From contig NZ_MASU01000008.1 of the NCBI RefSeq assembly GCF_003202235.1, positions 268,402-332,401 on the forward strand: 64,000 nt of DNA. Direction: 5' to 3'. The first letter of the stretch is position 1; every line of letters starts with the position of its first letter. A program made the position numbers and the translations under genes. Source of the stretch: Prauserella flavalba (lineage in GTDB: Bacteria; Actinomycetota; Actinomycetes; Mycobacteriales; Pseudonocardiaceae). The notes under the pieces were generated by a model. It saw only the letters and a program-made list of their open reading frames with translations. It had not been told where the DNA came from and did no database searches. This document shows positions 33,978 to 43,331 of this stretch, piece by piece.

Positions 33978-34783
33978 AGGCACGCTCGTCCGTCGTCCCG
34001 TCCTACGTGCGGCCGACTCCGCGCCGGGTCGCCGGACTTCCTTCCCCGGCGTGGACGGTCGTTCTCGTCGCCGGACTCGTCGTCGCCATCGAGCTGTACG
34101 CGCGCTCGGGCGCCGTGTCGCGGCTTGATCTGATCCCGGTCAGCGAGATGGTCTCCCGCTCGGTCGAACTGCTCGGTGATCGCGACTTCGTCGTCGGCGC
34201 GCTGCTCCGCAGCGTCCTGCTCATCTGCGCGAGCTTCACCGCCTCGGCGGTCGCCGGGGTGGCCGTCGCGTACGTCATGGCCCGATCCCGCTGGGTACAC
34301 CGTGCCGTCAAGCCGTACGTCAACGTGTTCTACGCCCTCCCGATCTTCGCGCTGTACCCGGTGATGGTCGTCATGTTCGGGACCGGCGTCGTCCCGATCA
34401 TCCTGCTGGCCACGTTGTTCAGCGTCGTGATCGTCATCTCCAACGCGCTGGTCGGGTTCGAGTCGGCACCGCCGATCGTCACCAAGCTCGCGCTGTCGCT
34501 CGAGATGTCGCGGTCACAGCAGCTGCGCAAGATCCTGCTGCCCTCGGCGTTGCCGGACATTCTCGCGGGACTGAAGCTGGGCCTGGCCTACGCGATCATC
34601 GCCGTCCTCGCGACGGAGTTCATCCTCGCCACCACCGGGCTCGGTCAGGTGGTCAATCGGGCCTACAACAACTTCAACACGGTCGACATGTACGCCGGCA
34701 TCGTCTTCGTCAGCGTCTTCGCGCTGCTCGCGAACCTCGCTCTCGGTGCCGCGCTGAACGCGTTCGACTGGAGGCGGCGATGA
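33974..34783 (+). CDS. ABC importer permease 1 (SsuC-like)
   Basis: A 269-residue BPD_transp_1 permease with about six helices, the first near 27-45. The EAA coupling motif is near LALSLEMSRSQQLRKILLP (about 172-190). ATG 33974 overlaps the ATPase stop (ATGA). It is clearly different in sequence from the second permease, so the transporter core is probably a heterodimer, which is not the commonest arrangement in this class. Confidence 0.92.
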   Translation: MKARSSVVPSYVRPTPRRVAGLPSPAWTVVLVAGLVVAIELYARSGAVSRLDLIPVSEMVSRSVELLGDRDFVVGALLRSVLLICASFTASAVAGVAVAYVMARSRWVHRAVKPYVNVFYALPIFALYPVMVVMFGTGVVPIILLATLFSVVIVISNALVGFESAPPIVTKLALSLEMSRSQQLRKILLPSALPDILAGLKLGLAYAIIAVLATEFILATTGLGQVVNRAYNNFNTVDMYAGIVFVSVFALLANLALGAALNAFDWRRR

Positions 34784-35547
34784 GCGCGCGTCGCGCGGGC
34801 GGTCCCGCGTGGATCCCGCCGCTGGTGCTGGCCGCCGCGATCGTGGCCGTGTGGACCGTGACGGCCGCGCTGGCAGACAGCGCCGTCTACCCCGGACCAG
34901 GCCAGGCACTGGAGAGCCTGCGAGCGGACATCGGCGACACCCGGTTCATGGGCAGTGTCGCCGACACCGCCCGCGTGCTGCTCCTTTCGTACGCCGCGGC
35001 GATCGGCGTGGGTGCGATCACCGGCATGCTGCTCGGGCTCAGCGCGTTCTGGTCGAGAGCCGCTCTTCCGGTGGTGTACGCGCTCAACAGCGTTCCCAAA
35101 ATCGTCCTGTATCCCATCTTCCTGCTCTTCCTGGGCATCGGAGACCTCAGCAGGGGTTCCTTCGCGTTCGTTTCGGGAGTGCTCCCGATGTTCCTGATCA
35201 TGGTGGAGGCGACCGCGGGGGTGAGCCGGCTGCATCTGAAGATGTCGGCCAGCCTCGGGATGTCGCGATGGTCCCTGCTGCGGCGGATCGTGGTGCCGAG
35301 CGTGCTGCCGTCCCTCGCCTCGGGTATGCGCCTGTGCTTCGGTCTCACCTTGATCGGCCTGCTGCTCGCCGAGATGTTCTCCGGGTCCTCCGGACTGGGC
35401 TACGAGCTGCTGCGCAACCTGTCGCTGGCGCGAGTCGAGAACATCATCGGCCAGGTCATCCTGATCGGTGTCCTCGCGCTCGTCCCGACGCTGGCTCTGC
35501 AGCAGCTGGAGCTCCGCATCCGCAACCGTTACGAGGTGACCGCGTGA
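34780..35547 (+). CDS. ABC importer permease 2 (SsuC-like)
   Basis: A 255-residue BPD_transp_1 permease. The coupling motif is MSASLGMSRWSLLRRIVVP (about 148-166) and the C-terminal LAEMFSGSSGLGYELL segment (about 196) is typical of the NitT/TauT class. Overlaps permease 1 by four bases and the MmgE/PrpD gene by four. Pairs with permease 1 in the membrane. Confidence 0.92.
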   Translation: MSARRAGGPAWIPPLVLAAAIVAVWTVTAALADSAVYPGPGQALESLRADIGDTRFMGSVADTARVLLLSYAAAIGVGAITGMLLGLSAFWSRAALPVVYALNSVPKIVLYPIFLLFLGIGDLSRGSFAFVSGVLPMFLIMVEATAGVSRLHLKMSASLGMSRWSLLRRIVVPSVLPSLASGMRLCFGLTLIGLLLAEMFSGSSGLGYELLRNLSLARVENIIGQVILIGVLALVPTLALQQLELRIRNRYEVTA

Positions 35548-36965
35548 CCATCGAACCGACCGATCCCCAGGGCGTGACCGGCCGGCTGGCGACCTGGATC
35601 GCGGAGCTGCGGTACGACGACATCCCGGAGGCCGTGCGCGAGCGAGCGCGGCACCTCCTGCTCGACGGGCTCGTGTGCGCGCTGGTCGGCGCCCGGCTCC
35701 CCTGGTCCGAGCGGGCCGTCGAGGCCGTGCTGGCCCTCGAGGGCAGGGGCGATGTCCCCATAATGGGCTGGGGTCTCACCACCTCCGCGCCCGCGGCGTG
35801 CCTGCTGAACGGCACCTTCATCCAGGGCTTCGAACTGGACGACTACCACGTGCGCGCACCGCTGCACAGCAACTCGCTGGTCGTCCCGAGCGCCATCAGC
35901 ACACTCACGACCCTCGACGGGAAGGTCTCGGGGCGGCAACTGCTCACGGCGTTGATCGCCGGTTACGAGGTCGGCCCACGGGTGGGCCTGGCGCTGCACG
36001 GCGCCGAGATGCTCTCGCGCGGCTGGCACTCCGGCGCGGTCTTCGGCACCCACGCGAGCGCCGCGACCTCGGCGTGGTTACGACGCCTCGACCCGGCGCG
36101 TGTCGAGGACGCCCTCGGGCTGGCCGCAACCCAGTCCGCGGGGTTGATGGCCGCCCAGTACGAAGCCATGTCCAAGCGGATGCACCACGGCTTCTCCTCC
36201 CGCAACGGCCTCTACGCGGCGGCACTCGCGGAGGCCGGCTACACCGGGATCAAAAGGGTGTACGAGCGCGAGTACGGCGGGTTCCTGGCCACATTCGGCG
36301 AGGGACACAGCCCCCGTGCGGACCTGATCACCGACGGGCTGGGCCAGGACTGGGTGCTGATGGACACCGGTGTGAAGGCCTACGCCGCGATGGCCGCCAC
36401 CCATGCCCCCATCGACTGCGCACTGGAGGCCCGCGCGCGCGGCATCTCGGCTGACGACATCGGGGCCATCTCGGTGGAGGTGTCCCACGCGGCCTACCAC
36501 CACGGCTGGTGGAAGCCCGAGCCTCCGCTGGAGACCATCGGCGCGCAGATGAACATCGGCTACGCCGTCTCGGTGGCGCTGCTGGACGGCCAGGTCCTCG
36601 CCGAGCAGTTCACCCGCGACCGGATCTCCGCCGACGACGTCTGGTCGTTGCTCCGCCGGATCGAGGTCCACCACCGCGCGGACTTCGACGGCCCCGACGA
36701 CCGCTTCCGGACCCGCATGCGGCTGACGTCGCACAGCGGGGACACCGTGGAGATCGAGGTCGACGGCCCTCTGGGCGGGCCCACGCGACCGCTGCCCAAC
36801 CGCGATGTGGTGGCGAAGGCACGCCGTCTCGCCGAGTCGATCGACATCTCCGAACGGTGGCAGCGCATCGAACGCCTGGTGCTCGACCTCGACTCCCTGC
36901 CGGACGCTTCCGTTCTGGTCGGCGAGCTCGCGTCGAGCGTCCCCGCGCTGCCCGTGACGCTCTGA
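35544..36965 (+). CDS. MmgE/PrpD-family protein (2-methylcitrate dehydratase-like)
   Basis: A 473-residue MmgE/PrpD protein. N-terminal helical domain with LLLDGLVCALVGARLPWSE (about 34-52), NGTFIQGFELDDYH (about 92-105) holding the conserved Glu-Leu-Asp-Asp of the active site, and YEVGPRVGLALHG; C-terminal alpha/beta domain from about 285 (VKAYAAMAATHAPID). The family contains 2-methylcitrate dehydratase and cis-aconitate decarboxylase. GTG 35544 overlaps permease 2. The active-site type fits removal of water or CO2 from a tricarboxylate-like substrate. Confidence 0.9.
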   Translation: MTIEPTDPQGVTGRLATWIAELRYDDIPEAVRERARHLLLDGLVCALVGARLPWSERAVEAVLALEGRGDVPIMGWGLTTSAPAACLLNGTFIQGFELDDYHVRAPLHSNSLVVPSAISTLTTLDGKVSGRQLLTALIAGYEVGPRVGLALHGAEMLSRGWHSGAVFGTHASAATSAWLRRLDPARVEDALGLAATQSAGLMAAQYEAMSKRMHHGFSSRNGLYAAALAEAGYTGIKRVYEREYGGFLATFGEGHSPRADLITDGLGQDWVLMDTGVKAYAAMAATHAPIDCALEARARGISADDIGAISVEVSHAAYHHGWWKPEPPLETIGAQMNIGYAVSVALLDGQVLAEQFTRDRISADDVWSLLRRIEVHHRADFDGPDDRFRTRMRLTSHSGDTVEIEVDGPLGGPTRPLPNRDVVAKARRLAESIDISERWQRIERLVLDLDSLPDASVLVGELASSVPALPVTL

Positions 36966-36981
36966 CCCCGAGAGGACTCCC

Positions 36982-38502
36982 ATGAGGAACCTCGCCGCCC
37001 TGCTGGATTCGACCGCCGCGAAGCACCCCGGACGCACGGCGATCGTGTTCGGCGACAGCCGGCTCTCCTATGCCCAGCTCGACGCGGCGTCGAACCAGGT
37101 CGCGAACCTGCTCGCCGCCCACGGGGTGCGTCCGGGCGACAAGGTCGCGCTGTCCTGCCCCAACCTGCCGCACTTCACGATCATCTACTTCGGCATCCTC
37201 AAGGCCGGTGCCACGGTCGTGCCGCTGAACGTGCTGCTGAAGCCGCGCGAGATCGCGTGTCACCTCGACGATTCCGACGCGGTCGCGTACTTCGCGTTCG
37301 AGGGCACGACGGACCTCCCGATCGGCGAGTCGGCGGCACAGGCATTCGAGGAAACCGAAGACTGCCGCTCACTGTTCATCGTCCCCGCCGCGGCGGCCCC
37401 ACCGCCCTGGGCGGACCAGCCTGCCGACTTCGACACGGTCGACGTCGACGACGACGAGACCGCGGTGATCCTCTACACCTCGGGCACCACCGGCCGGCCG
37501 AAGGGAGCGGAGCTGCGGCATCGCAACATGCGCGACAACGCGCTGGCCGGCGAGGATCTCTTCGCCGCCGACGCGGAGAACCCCGACACGTACCTGTGCG
37601 TGCTGCCGCTGTTCCACTCGTTCGGGCAGACGGTCATCCAGAACGGCGCGGTCGCGTTCGGCGGCACCATGGTCATGCTGCCGCGGTTCGACGCGCGCGC
37701 GGCGCTGACTCTGATGCTCACGGAGACGGTGACCTTCTTCGCCGGGGTGCCGACCATGTACTGGGGTCTGCTCGGTGCCCTCGGCGATGGCGCGGACGGG
37801 CCGGCCCTTGCGGCCAACCTGCGGGTGGCGGTGGCCGGCGGTTCGGCGCTGCCCGGCGAGGTGCACAAGGAGTTCAAGGCCAGGTTCGGCGTGACGATCC
37901 TCGAGGGCTACGGCCTGTCCGAGACCTCGCCGGTGGCGTCGTTCGCCGTCTACGGGCGGGAACCGCGCGTCGGATCGATCGGCCTGCCGATCCCGGGCGT
38001 CGAGATGAAGCTGATCAACGACGACTGGTCCGACGTGCCCGACGGTCCCGAGGCGATCGGCGAGATCGCGATCAAAGGCCACAACGTCATGAAGGGCTAC
38101 TACGGCAGGCCCGAAGCGACCGGCGAAGCGCTCAGAAACGGCTGGTTCCGCTCCGGCGACCTGGCCACAAAGGACGCTGACGGGTTCTACTACATCGTCG
38201 ACCGTGCCAAGGACATGATCATCCGAGGCGGTTTCAACGTGTACCCGCGCGAGATCGAGGAGCTGCTGCTGACACACCCGGCCGTCTCGCTGGTCGCGGT
38301 CGTCGGTGTCCCGCACGACTCCCACGGCGAGGAGATCAAGGCCGTCGTCGTCAGGAACCCCGGCCACGACGACGTCACCGAGCACGACATCGTCTCGTGG
38401 ACCAAGGAGCGCCTCGCCGCGTACAAGTACCCGCGCATCGTCGAGTTCCGCGACACCCTGCCGATGACGGCCACCGGCAAGATCCTCAAGCGGGAGATCT
38501 GA
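36982..38502 (+). CDS. AMP-forming acyl-CoA ligase
   Basis: A 506-residue ANL-superfamily ligase. P-loop YTSGTTGRPKGAEL (about 160-173), EGYGLSETSP (about 308-317), SGDLATKD (about 393) and the C-terminal hinge and catalytic Lys in PMTATGKILKREI (about 494-506, Lys 502). RGGFNVYPREIEE fits fatty-acyl or aryl CoA ligases. Last gene of the operon, 16 bases after the PrpD-like gene with GAGAGGA upstream. It probably activates the acid product of the lyase, or the substrate itself. Confidence 0.92.
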   Translation: MRNLAALLDSTAAKHPGRTAIVFGDSRLSYAQLDAASNQVANLLAAHGVRPGDKVALSCPNLPHFTIIYFGILKAGATVVPLNVLLKPREIACHLDDSDAVAYFAFEGTTDLPIGESAAQAFEETEDCRSLFIVPAAAAPPPWADQPADFDTVDVDDDETAVILYTSGTTGRPKGAELRHRNMRDNALAGEDLFAADAENPDTYLCVLPLFHSFGQTVIQNGAVAFGGTMVMLPRFDARAALTLMLTETVTFFAGVPTMYWGLLGALGDGADGPALAANLRVAVAGGSALPGEVHKEFKARFGVTILEGYGLSETSPVASFAVYGREPRVGSIGLPIPGVEMKLINDDWSDVPDGPEAIGEIAIKGHNVMKGYYGRPEATGEALRNGWFRSGDLATKDADGFYYIVDRAKDMIIRGGFNVYPREIEELLLTHPAVSLVAVVGVPHDSHGEEIKAVVVRNPGHDDVTEHDIVSWTKERLAAYKYPRIVEFRDTLPMTATGKILKREI

Positions 38503-39183
38503 CGGCCGGCCGGAATCCGACACCATCCTGGCCGGACTCGGACTCGGGCTCGAAGGAGAGGCCGTTCCCCTGACCACCAGCCCTGTCAACACGGTCGCAT
38601 CGTCCGCGACGGCCGATGGCGTTGACGAAAGCCGCGCCAGACATGATCTGGCCGCCCAGTGTGAGCGCCCGGGTTCGCAGGCGGCCAGGAACAAGATCGC
38701 CCGCACCGAGACGACCATCGACCGTGCCGTCCTGCCGACCACGCCGAGATCGTGGCTGATGATGATCATCGCGAGACCTTCGCGCTGCCGCTGCCGCGCA
38801 GCTCGCCGATCGTCCTGCCGTCTGTTCATGATCAGGCCCTTTCGATGCCGTGCACGCCCACGCGGGCATCGGGCACTCGGGGCCCGTCTGCGGGCGGCGA
38901 GCAGGAGATTTGGGCATCGGGGGAACGAGCCGGGCACACGAGGTGAACCCTGAACGAACCGTCGTGCACCTTCCGGCGGGGTTGTGCGAACAGCACCGCG
39001 GGCCGCACGCAGCCGGGGTTTCTTGTGGCCGCGTTCACGACCGCGTCGGCCGTGCGGCACGCACCGTTCACGATTCCTCAGCAGGATTCCGGCGACGAGC
39101 GCGCCGCGTGCCGGTGCCGCCGTCGCGTCGCGGCCCGGTTGGCGGCCCGCGACGCCGAGTCACGATCGGAGAGACCTGATCCC
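38503..39183. other. 680-base gap with an ABC ATPase fragment
   Basis: No intact gene. On the minus strand at 38680-38830 a fragment of an oligopeptide-type ABC ATPase is recognisable by EGLAMIIISHDLGVVGRTA (the H-loop segment). The rest shows no family resemblance. The last 20 bases hold the ribosome site of the GDPD gene (GGAGAGACC). Confidence 0.6.
38680..38830 (-). pseudogene. fragment of oligopeptide ABC transporter ATPase (Dpp/Opp type)
   Basis: About 50 codons around the H-loop: QREGLAMIIISHDLGVVGRT, with the M at 38769. Walker motifs and signature are absent. A decayed leftover, showing that another gene once stood here. Confidence 0.6.
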
Positions 39184-40770
39184 ATGAGGAACGTTCACCG
39201 CAACTGTGGTGTGCTCATCTGCGCCGCGCTGCTGGCCGGGCTGGCCGCGGTACCGGCCGCCGCGCAGCCGGACCCGGGCGAGCCCACCGGATTCCTCGAC
39301 AACGGCGTCACGGCGCACCGCGGCTACTCCAGCGCCTACCCGGAGAACACCATGCGTGCGTTCACCGAGTCGTTGCGGCTGGGGGTGGACTGGATCGAGC
39401 TGGACATCTTCACCTCGGCCGATGGCCGGATCGTCGTGTCGCACGACGCCACCACGGGCCGGTTCGCCGATCGCGACCTGCGCATCTCCGAGAGCACCTA
39501 CGCCGAGCTGAGCCGGCTCGACGTCGCCCACGGGTTTCGTGCGGCGAACGGCCTGACCGAGGAAGAGGTGCCACCCGCCAGGATGCCGCTGCTGTCCGAG
39601 GTGCTGGAGCTGATCAAGACGCAGGACCGCACTCGGCTCTCGATCCAGCCCAAGGACGGCTCCACCGCCGCCGCCGTGGCGCTGGTGCAGGAGCTCGGTA
39701 TGCAGCGGTGGGTGGGCTTCAACGACGGGAACCTGGCCAAGATGAGCCTGGTCAAGGAACTCGATCCCAGCATCCACGTCTTCTGGGACCTGCCGCCGAG
39801 CGGAGACCTGAACGCGGAGCTGGCCACCGCCCGCGATCGCGGCTTCGAGTCACTCGTGGTCAACCAGGCCCGCATCAGCCCGTCGGTGATCGCCACGATC
39901 GAGGACGCCGGCTTCGAATCGGGAGCGTGGACGGTCAACGACACCGAGGTCATGCAGCGCTTCATCGGCTGGGGCATCGACCGCCTCTACACCGACAGCG
40001 TCGACCAGGCGCTGCTGTTGTTCGGTCACGACCGGCGCGAGGGCCTCGGCCGGGGGCTGCTCGGACACTGGTCGTTCGACGACGTCACGGGCGGCGTCGC
40101 TGACGACGACGGCTCCCCGAACCCGCTGCGCAACGGCAGGCTCCGGGCCAACGCCGACCTGACCGCTCCCGGCCACGGGCACCTCAAGGGCGCGGTGGCG
40201 TTGGACGGCAACGGTGACCACGTCGAGGTTCCCTTCCAGGTGCTGCCGGACCAGGCTCCCGCCTACACCGCGTCGGCCTGGTTCAAGCCAGGGCAGGTCG
40301 GCCGGGGGCGGCAGTTCGTCCTGGAGACCGCGGGCTCCTGGGCCATCTCGATCGAGCTCGCCGACGTCAGCGGCCACCTGAAGTACTCCGTGCAGACCGG
40401 CGGCACCTCGGTGATCGCCGAGTCCACCGTCACCCCGGCCGGGGGCCGCTGGCACCACGTGGCCGTCACCTACGACGCCGCCACCGGCTCCTCCCGGCTC
40501 TACCTCGACGGCACCGAAGTGACCACGTTCGCCGACCCCAAGGAGACCGGCAGCGGCCAGCTGGCCGACACCACGGGACTGCGCGTCGGCACCTACCGCG
40601 GCGCCGACGGCCGCTACTTCGCCGGCGCCATCGACGACGTCGCCATCTGGAACCGCGTGCTCAGCACCGACGAGCTGGCGACACTGTGGAACAACGGAGC
40701 CGGCACCGCCGTGCCCGCGACCTTCACGGAGCCGCGCTCGACCCCGGGCTCCTGGAGCCCGCGCGCCTGA
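39184..40770 (+). CDS. secreted glycerophosphodiester phosphodiesterase with LamG domain
   Basis: A 528-residue exported enzyme. Signal peptide at 1-28 (ALLAGLAAVPAAAQ), GDPD domain about 35-285 and a LamG/concanavalin-like domain about 295-505. Catalytic His in AHRGYSSAYPENT (about 44), metal ligands in WIELDIFT (about 72-79), second His in VVSHDATTG (about 88). It cleaves glycerophosphodiesters to glycerol 3-phosphate and an alcohol outside the cell; LamG probably binds carbohydrate such as teichoic or cell-wall polymer. Glycerol phosphate products could enter through the Ugp-like importer 5 kb away. Confidence 0.92.
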   Translation: MRNVHRNCGVLICAALLAGLAAVPAAAQPDPGEPTGFLDNGVTAHRGYSSAYPENTMRAFTESLRLGVDWIELDIFTSADGRIVVSHDATTGRFADRDLRISESTYAELSRLDVAHGFRAANGLTEEEVPPARMPLLSEVLELIKTQDRTRLSIQPKDGSTAAAVALVQELGMQRWVGFNDGNLAKMSLVKELDPSIHVFWDLPPSGDLNAELATARDRGFESLVVNQARISPSVIATIEDAGFESGAWTVNDTEVMQRFIGWGIDRLYTDSVDQALLLFGHDRREGLGRGLLGHWSFDDVTGGVADDDGSPNPLRNGRLRANADLTAPGHGHLKGAVALDGNGDHVEVPFQVLPDQAPAYTASAWFKPGQVGRGRQFVLETAGSWAISIELADVSGHLKYSVQTGGTSVIAESTVTPAGGRWHHVAVTYDAATGSSRLYLDGTEVTTFADPKETGSGQLADTTGLRVGTYRGADGRYFAGAIDDVAIWNRVLSTDELATLWNNGAGTAVPATFTEPRSTPGSWSPRA

Positions 40771-40778
40771 CGCCCCGT

Positions 40779-40819
40779 TGTGCGGCGCCGGGCTCGGACG
40801 AACCGGCCGGCGCCGCACA
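40779..40819 (+). terminator. terminator of the GDPD gene
   Basis: TGTGCGGCGCCGG (40779-40791) and CCGGCGCCGCACA (40807-40819) form a 13-bp stem with a 15-base loop, starting eight bases after the stop codon. No T tract. Confidence 0.7.
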
Positions 40820-41386
40820 CTCCCCACGTTCACGCGGTTTCGGTGAGCGTCGTTCGACCAGCCTGAAGTCCCGAGTCCGTCGCAAGTGATGCGGCACCGT
40901 CTACGTCTCGGTCGGTTACCAGCAGACGATGACCGACGCGATGAAACCGCTGGAGCTCGCCGTGCCGCAGCTGACGACCCCACGACCGACGCACGAGGCG
41001 GGCGGGCGGTTGTTCGTCGCTGTCGCGCGCGCCCTGGCAACGCCCTCGCCTCGACTGAGCCCACCTGCCCGGCGCTGAGAGGCGATGCGGCGATATTCAG
41101 CACCGAGCGTCTCATTTCGAGCAGATCGAGGGCACGTCGCAGGAACTCCGGCGAATGAGCCTTCGGCGAGGAACCGAGCCCGTGAGCATGATCCGCGATC
41201 GGCAACGACCCGGAGCTCAATCGCGTTTGCGCCCGCAGGTCAGCCTCGCAGGGGCTTCACGGCGGGCTCGAGGTCGTCGGGAATCTGGGGGTCGACGGTC
41301 GGACGTCGCCCCGTTGATCGCAATCGCCTGGCCACGGCCGGTGAGTGCTCGACGATGGCCAGGTGCACTGGAGGCTGGTGTCAGCG
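40820..41386. other. 570-base gap, nothing recognised
   Basis: Convergent region between the GDPD and phoD genes. Short open stretches exist, for example one reading YVSVGYQQTMTDAMKPLE near 40900, but they have no start signal and no family I recognise. Possibly a gene remnant. Confidence 0.5.
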
Positions 41387-41415
41387 CCTCGCTGGATGAC
41401 CGAGATCCAGCGAGG
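41387..41415 (-). terminator. terminator of phoD
   Basis: CCTCGCTGGAT (41387-41397), seven-base loop, ATCCAGCGAGG (41405-41415): a perfect 11-bp stem 28 bases beyond the phoD stop. Confidence 0.7.
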
Positions 41416-41443
41416 TAACCCGAGTTTGACCGCCGTCGCCCAG

Positions 41444-43027
41444 TCAGACGCGGTGGGCGCCCGCCTTGCCGCTGTCGACGGCGAACGACGCGAGAGTGTG
41501 GATCGGGGATGTCGGCGCTTCGACGGTGTCGACGACGCGGTAGTCGGCCACCCACTGGTCGTCGTTGAGGGTGCAGCGGACGTAGCCGTGGTGGTTGTCG
41601 CGGAACAGCAGGTGCGGGTTGTTCGGGTCGATGTCGTAGCGGGTATTGAGGGTGCGGTCTCCGCCGGAGGTGACCGAGGTGCCGATGAACTCGGTGGCCA
41701 CTGGTGCGGCGTCGAAGTCGGTGAAGTTCGGGGGGACGTTGCAGACCCGGTTGACATGCACGTCGCCGGTGATCACCACGGGGTTGTCGACCTGGCGCTG
41801 GGTGATGAGGTCGAGGATCCGCTGCCGGTCCGCCACGTAGCCGTCCCATTTGTCGCCGCCGAACGAGCGCTCGGCGAGGTCGGCGTCCTGGTCCATGGGT
41901 GCGAACGGCACCTGCTGGGCCAGCACCTTCCACCGGGCCGGCGAGTTTGCCAGCCCGTCGAGCAGCCACTGCCGCTGGTGGGCACCCAACATGGTGCGGC
42001 CCTCGTCGAGGGCCTCGGCGCAGTACCCGCTGGAGTCCCGGGTTTCCGGGGCGCACGCGCGCGGCTGGTCGGAGCGGTACTGGCGGGTGTCGAGCACGTT
42101 GAAGTCGACCAGCTCGCCGTAGGAGATGCGCCGGTACAAGGTCATGTCCGGCCCGGTGGGCATCGAGCCGCGCCGCAGCGGCATGTGCTCGTAGTAGGCC
42201 TGGTAGGCGACCGCGCGGCGAGTGAGGAACTCCGCGGCGGGACTGTCCGGATCGGACTCCTCGTCGGCGTAGTTGTTCTCGACTTCATGGTCGTCCCACG
42301 TGACCAGCCAGGGGAACGCGGCGTGGGCGGCCTGCAGATCGGCGTCGGTCTTGTACTGCGCGTGGCGGATGCGGTAGTCGGCCAGGCTCCGCACTTCGAC
42401 ATCAGGCAGGTGTGCCCGGCCGAGCGTGCCCTGCGACGGGCCCTCGTAGATGTAGTCGCCGAGGTGGATCACCAGGTCGAGGTCCTCGTCGACCATGTTG
42501 CGGTATGCGGTGTAGTAGCCGGCCGGAAAGTTCTGGCAGGACAGGAAACTAAAGGTCACCGCATCGACCGGCGCGCCGAACGCCGGCGCCGTCTTCGTCC
42601 GCCCCACCGGGCTCAGTTCCGATTCGGCGCGGAACCGGTAGAAGTACTCGCGCCGCGGCTGCAGGCCACTGACCTCGACGTGCACGGAGTGCGCGCTCTC
42701 CGGGTGCGCGAGCACCGTGCCTTCCCGCACGATCGTGGCGAACCGCTCATCGGTGGCGACCTGCCACTGCACGGGCACCGGCCGCGCCGGCATACCGCCG
42801 CCGTTGAGCGGGTCGGGAGCCAGCCGGGTCCACAGCACCACGCCGTCGGGCAGCGGATCGCCGGAAGCCACCCCCAGCGTGAACGGGTCGATCACCTTCG
42901 GCGACGAGTTCACTCGAGCCGCAGCGAGCCCGGAGCCACCCAGTGTGGCGACGCCCAGCGCCGCGGCACCGGTGACTCCACCCAGCAGGGCACGGCGAGA
43001 GAACGACGAAGACGAGGAAGCGGACAC
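41444..43027 (-). CDS. phoD: PhoD-type alkaline phosphatase/phosphodiesterase, Tat-exported
   Basis: A 527-residue enzyme. Tat signal peptide SFSRRALLGGVTGAAALG (twin Arg at 10-11, cleavage near 38), an N-terminal Fn3-like PhoD_N domain (about 45-140) and the metallophosphatase domain. FSFLSCQNFPAGYYTAY, HLGDYIYEG (about 192-200) and TWDDHEVENNY (about 263-273) carry the Fe/Ca ligands. PhoD hydrolyses phosphomono- and diesters outside the cell using Ca and Fe. GTG start with CTGGAGGTCC upstream. Probably phosphate-regulated: one GTTCACC unit lies 64 bases upstream. Confidence 0.94.
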   Translation of the reverse strand: MSASSSSSFSRRALLGGVTGAAALGVATLGGSGLAAARVNSSPKVIDPFTLGVASGDPLPDGVVLWTRLAPDPLNGGGMPARPVPVQWQVATDERFATIVREGTVLAHPESAHSVHVEVSGLQPRREYFYRFRAESELSPVGRTKTAPAFGAPVDAVTFSFLSCQNFPAGYYTAYRNMVDEDLDLVIHLGDYIYEGPSQGTLGRAHLPDVEVRSLADYRIRHAQYKTDADLQAAHAAFPWLVTWDDHEVENNYADEESDPDSPAAEFLTRRAVAYQAYYEHMPLRRGSMPTGPDMTLYRRISYGELVDFNVLDTRQYRSDQPRACAPETRDSSGYCAEALDEGRTMLGAHQRQWLLDGLANSPARWKVLAQQVPFAPMDQDADLAERSFGGDKWDGYVADRQRILDLITQRQVDNPVVITGDVHVNRVCNVPPNFTDFDAAPVATEFIGTSVTSGGDRTLNTRYDIDPNNPHLLFRDNHHGYVRCTLNDDQWVADYRVVDTVEAPTSPIHTLASFAVDSGKAGAHRV

Positions 43028-43331
43028 GACAGGACCTCCAGCGAACCGGACGCGGGCCGCGTCAACTTTGACCGATCAGACCCTCGATCAGGTGAACGCC
43101 GGTAGCCTGCCCCGCGAACTCAATGCGTCAGTTCGACCCTCGGCGCTGAGTCCACAGAGATCGACGAGGTCAAATGTGTTGACTTCGCCCGGATTCGGTC
43201 ACCGCCGGTGCCGAAAGACACCGATACTGTTCGCGAATCGGCTAGCACCGCGTCATGGGCGCAGCACGGTCATGTCACCGAGCCCGAACATCGTGGGAGG
43301 GTCGTATCTTTCTGCCTGAAGGGTTCACAAA
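43028..43331. other. divergent promoter region of phoD and nuclease gene
   Basis: 304 bases without a gene. On the phoD side GTTCACCTGAT (43097-43087, minus strand) resembles one half of a PhoP binding unit. On the other side GGTTCACAAAG lies just before the nuclease start. Neither forms a clear direct repeat. Confidence 0.35.

Noticed and set aside
37369..39060. 563-codon open frame antisense to the acyl-CoA ligase
   Set aside because: Shadow of the ligase; only the part at 38680-38830 has real homology (ABC ATPase fragment).
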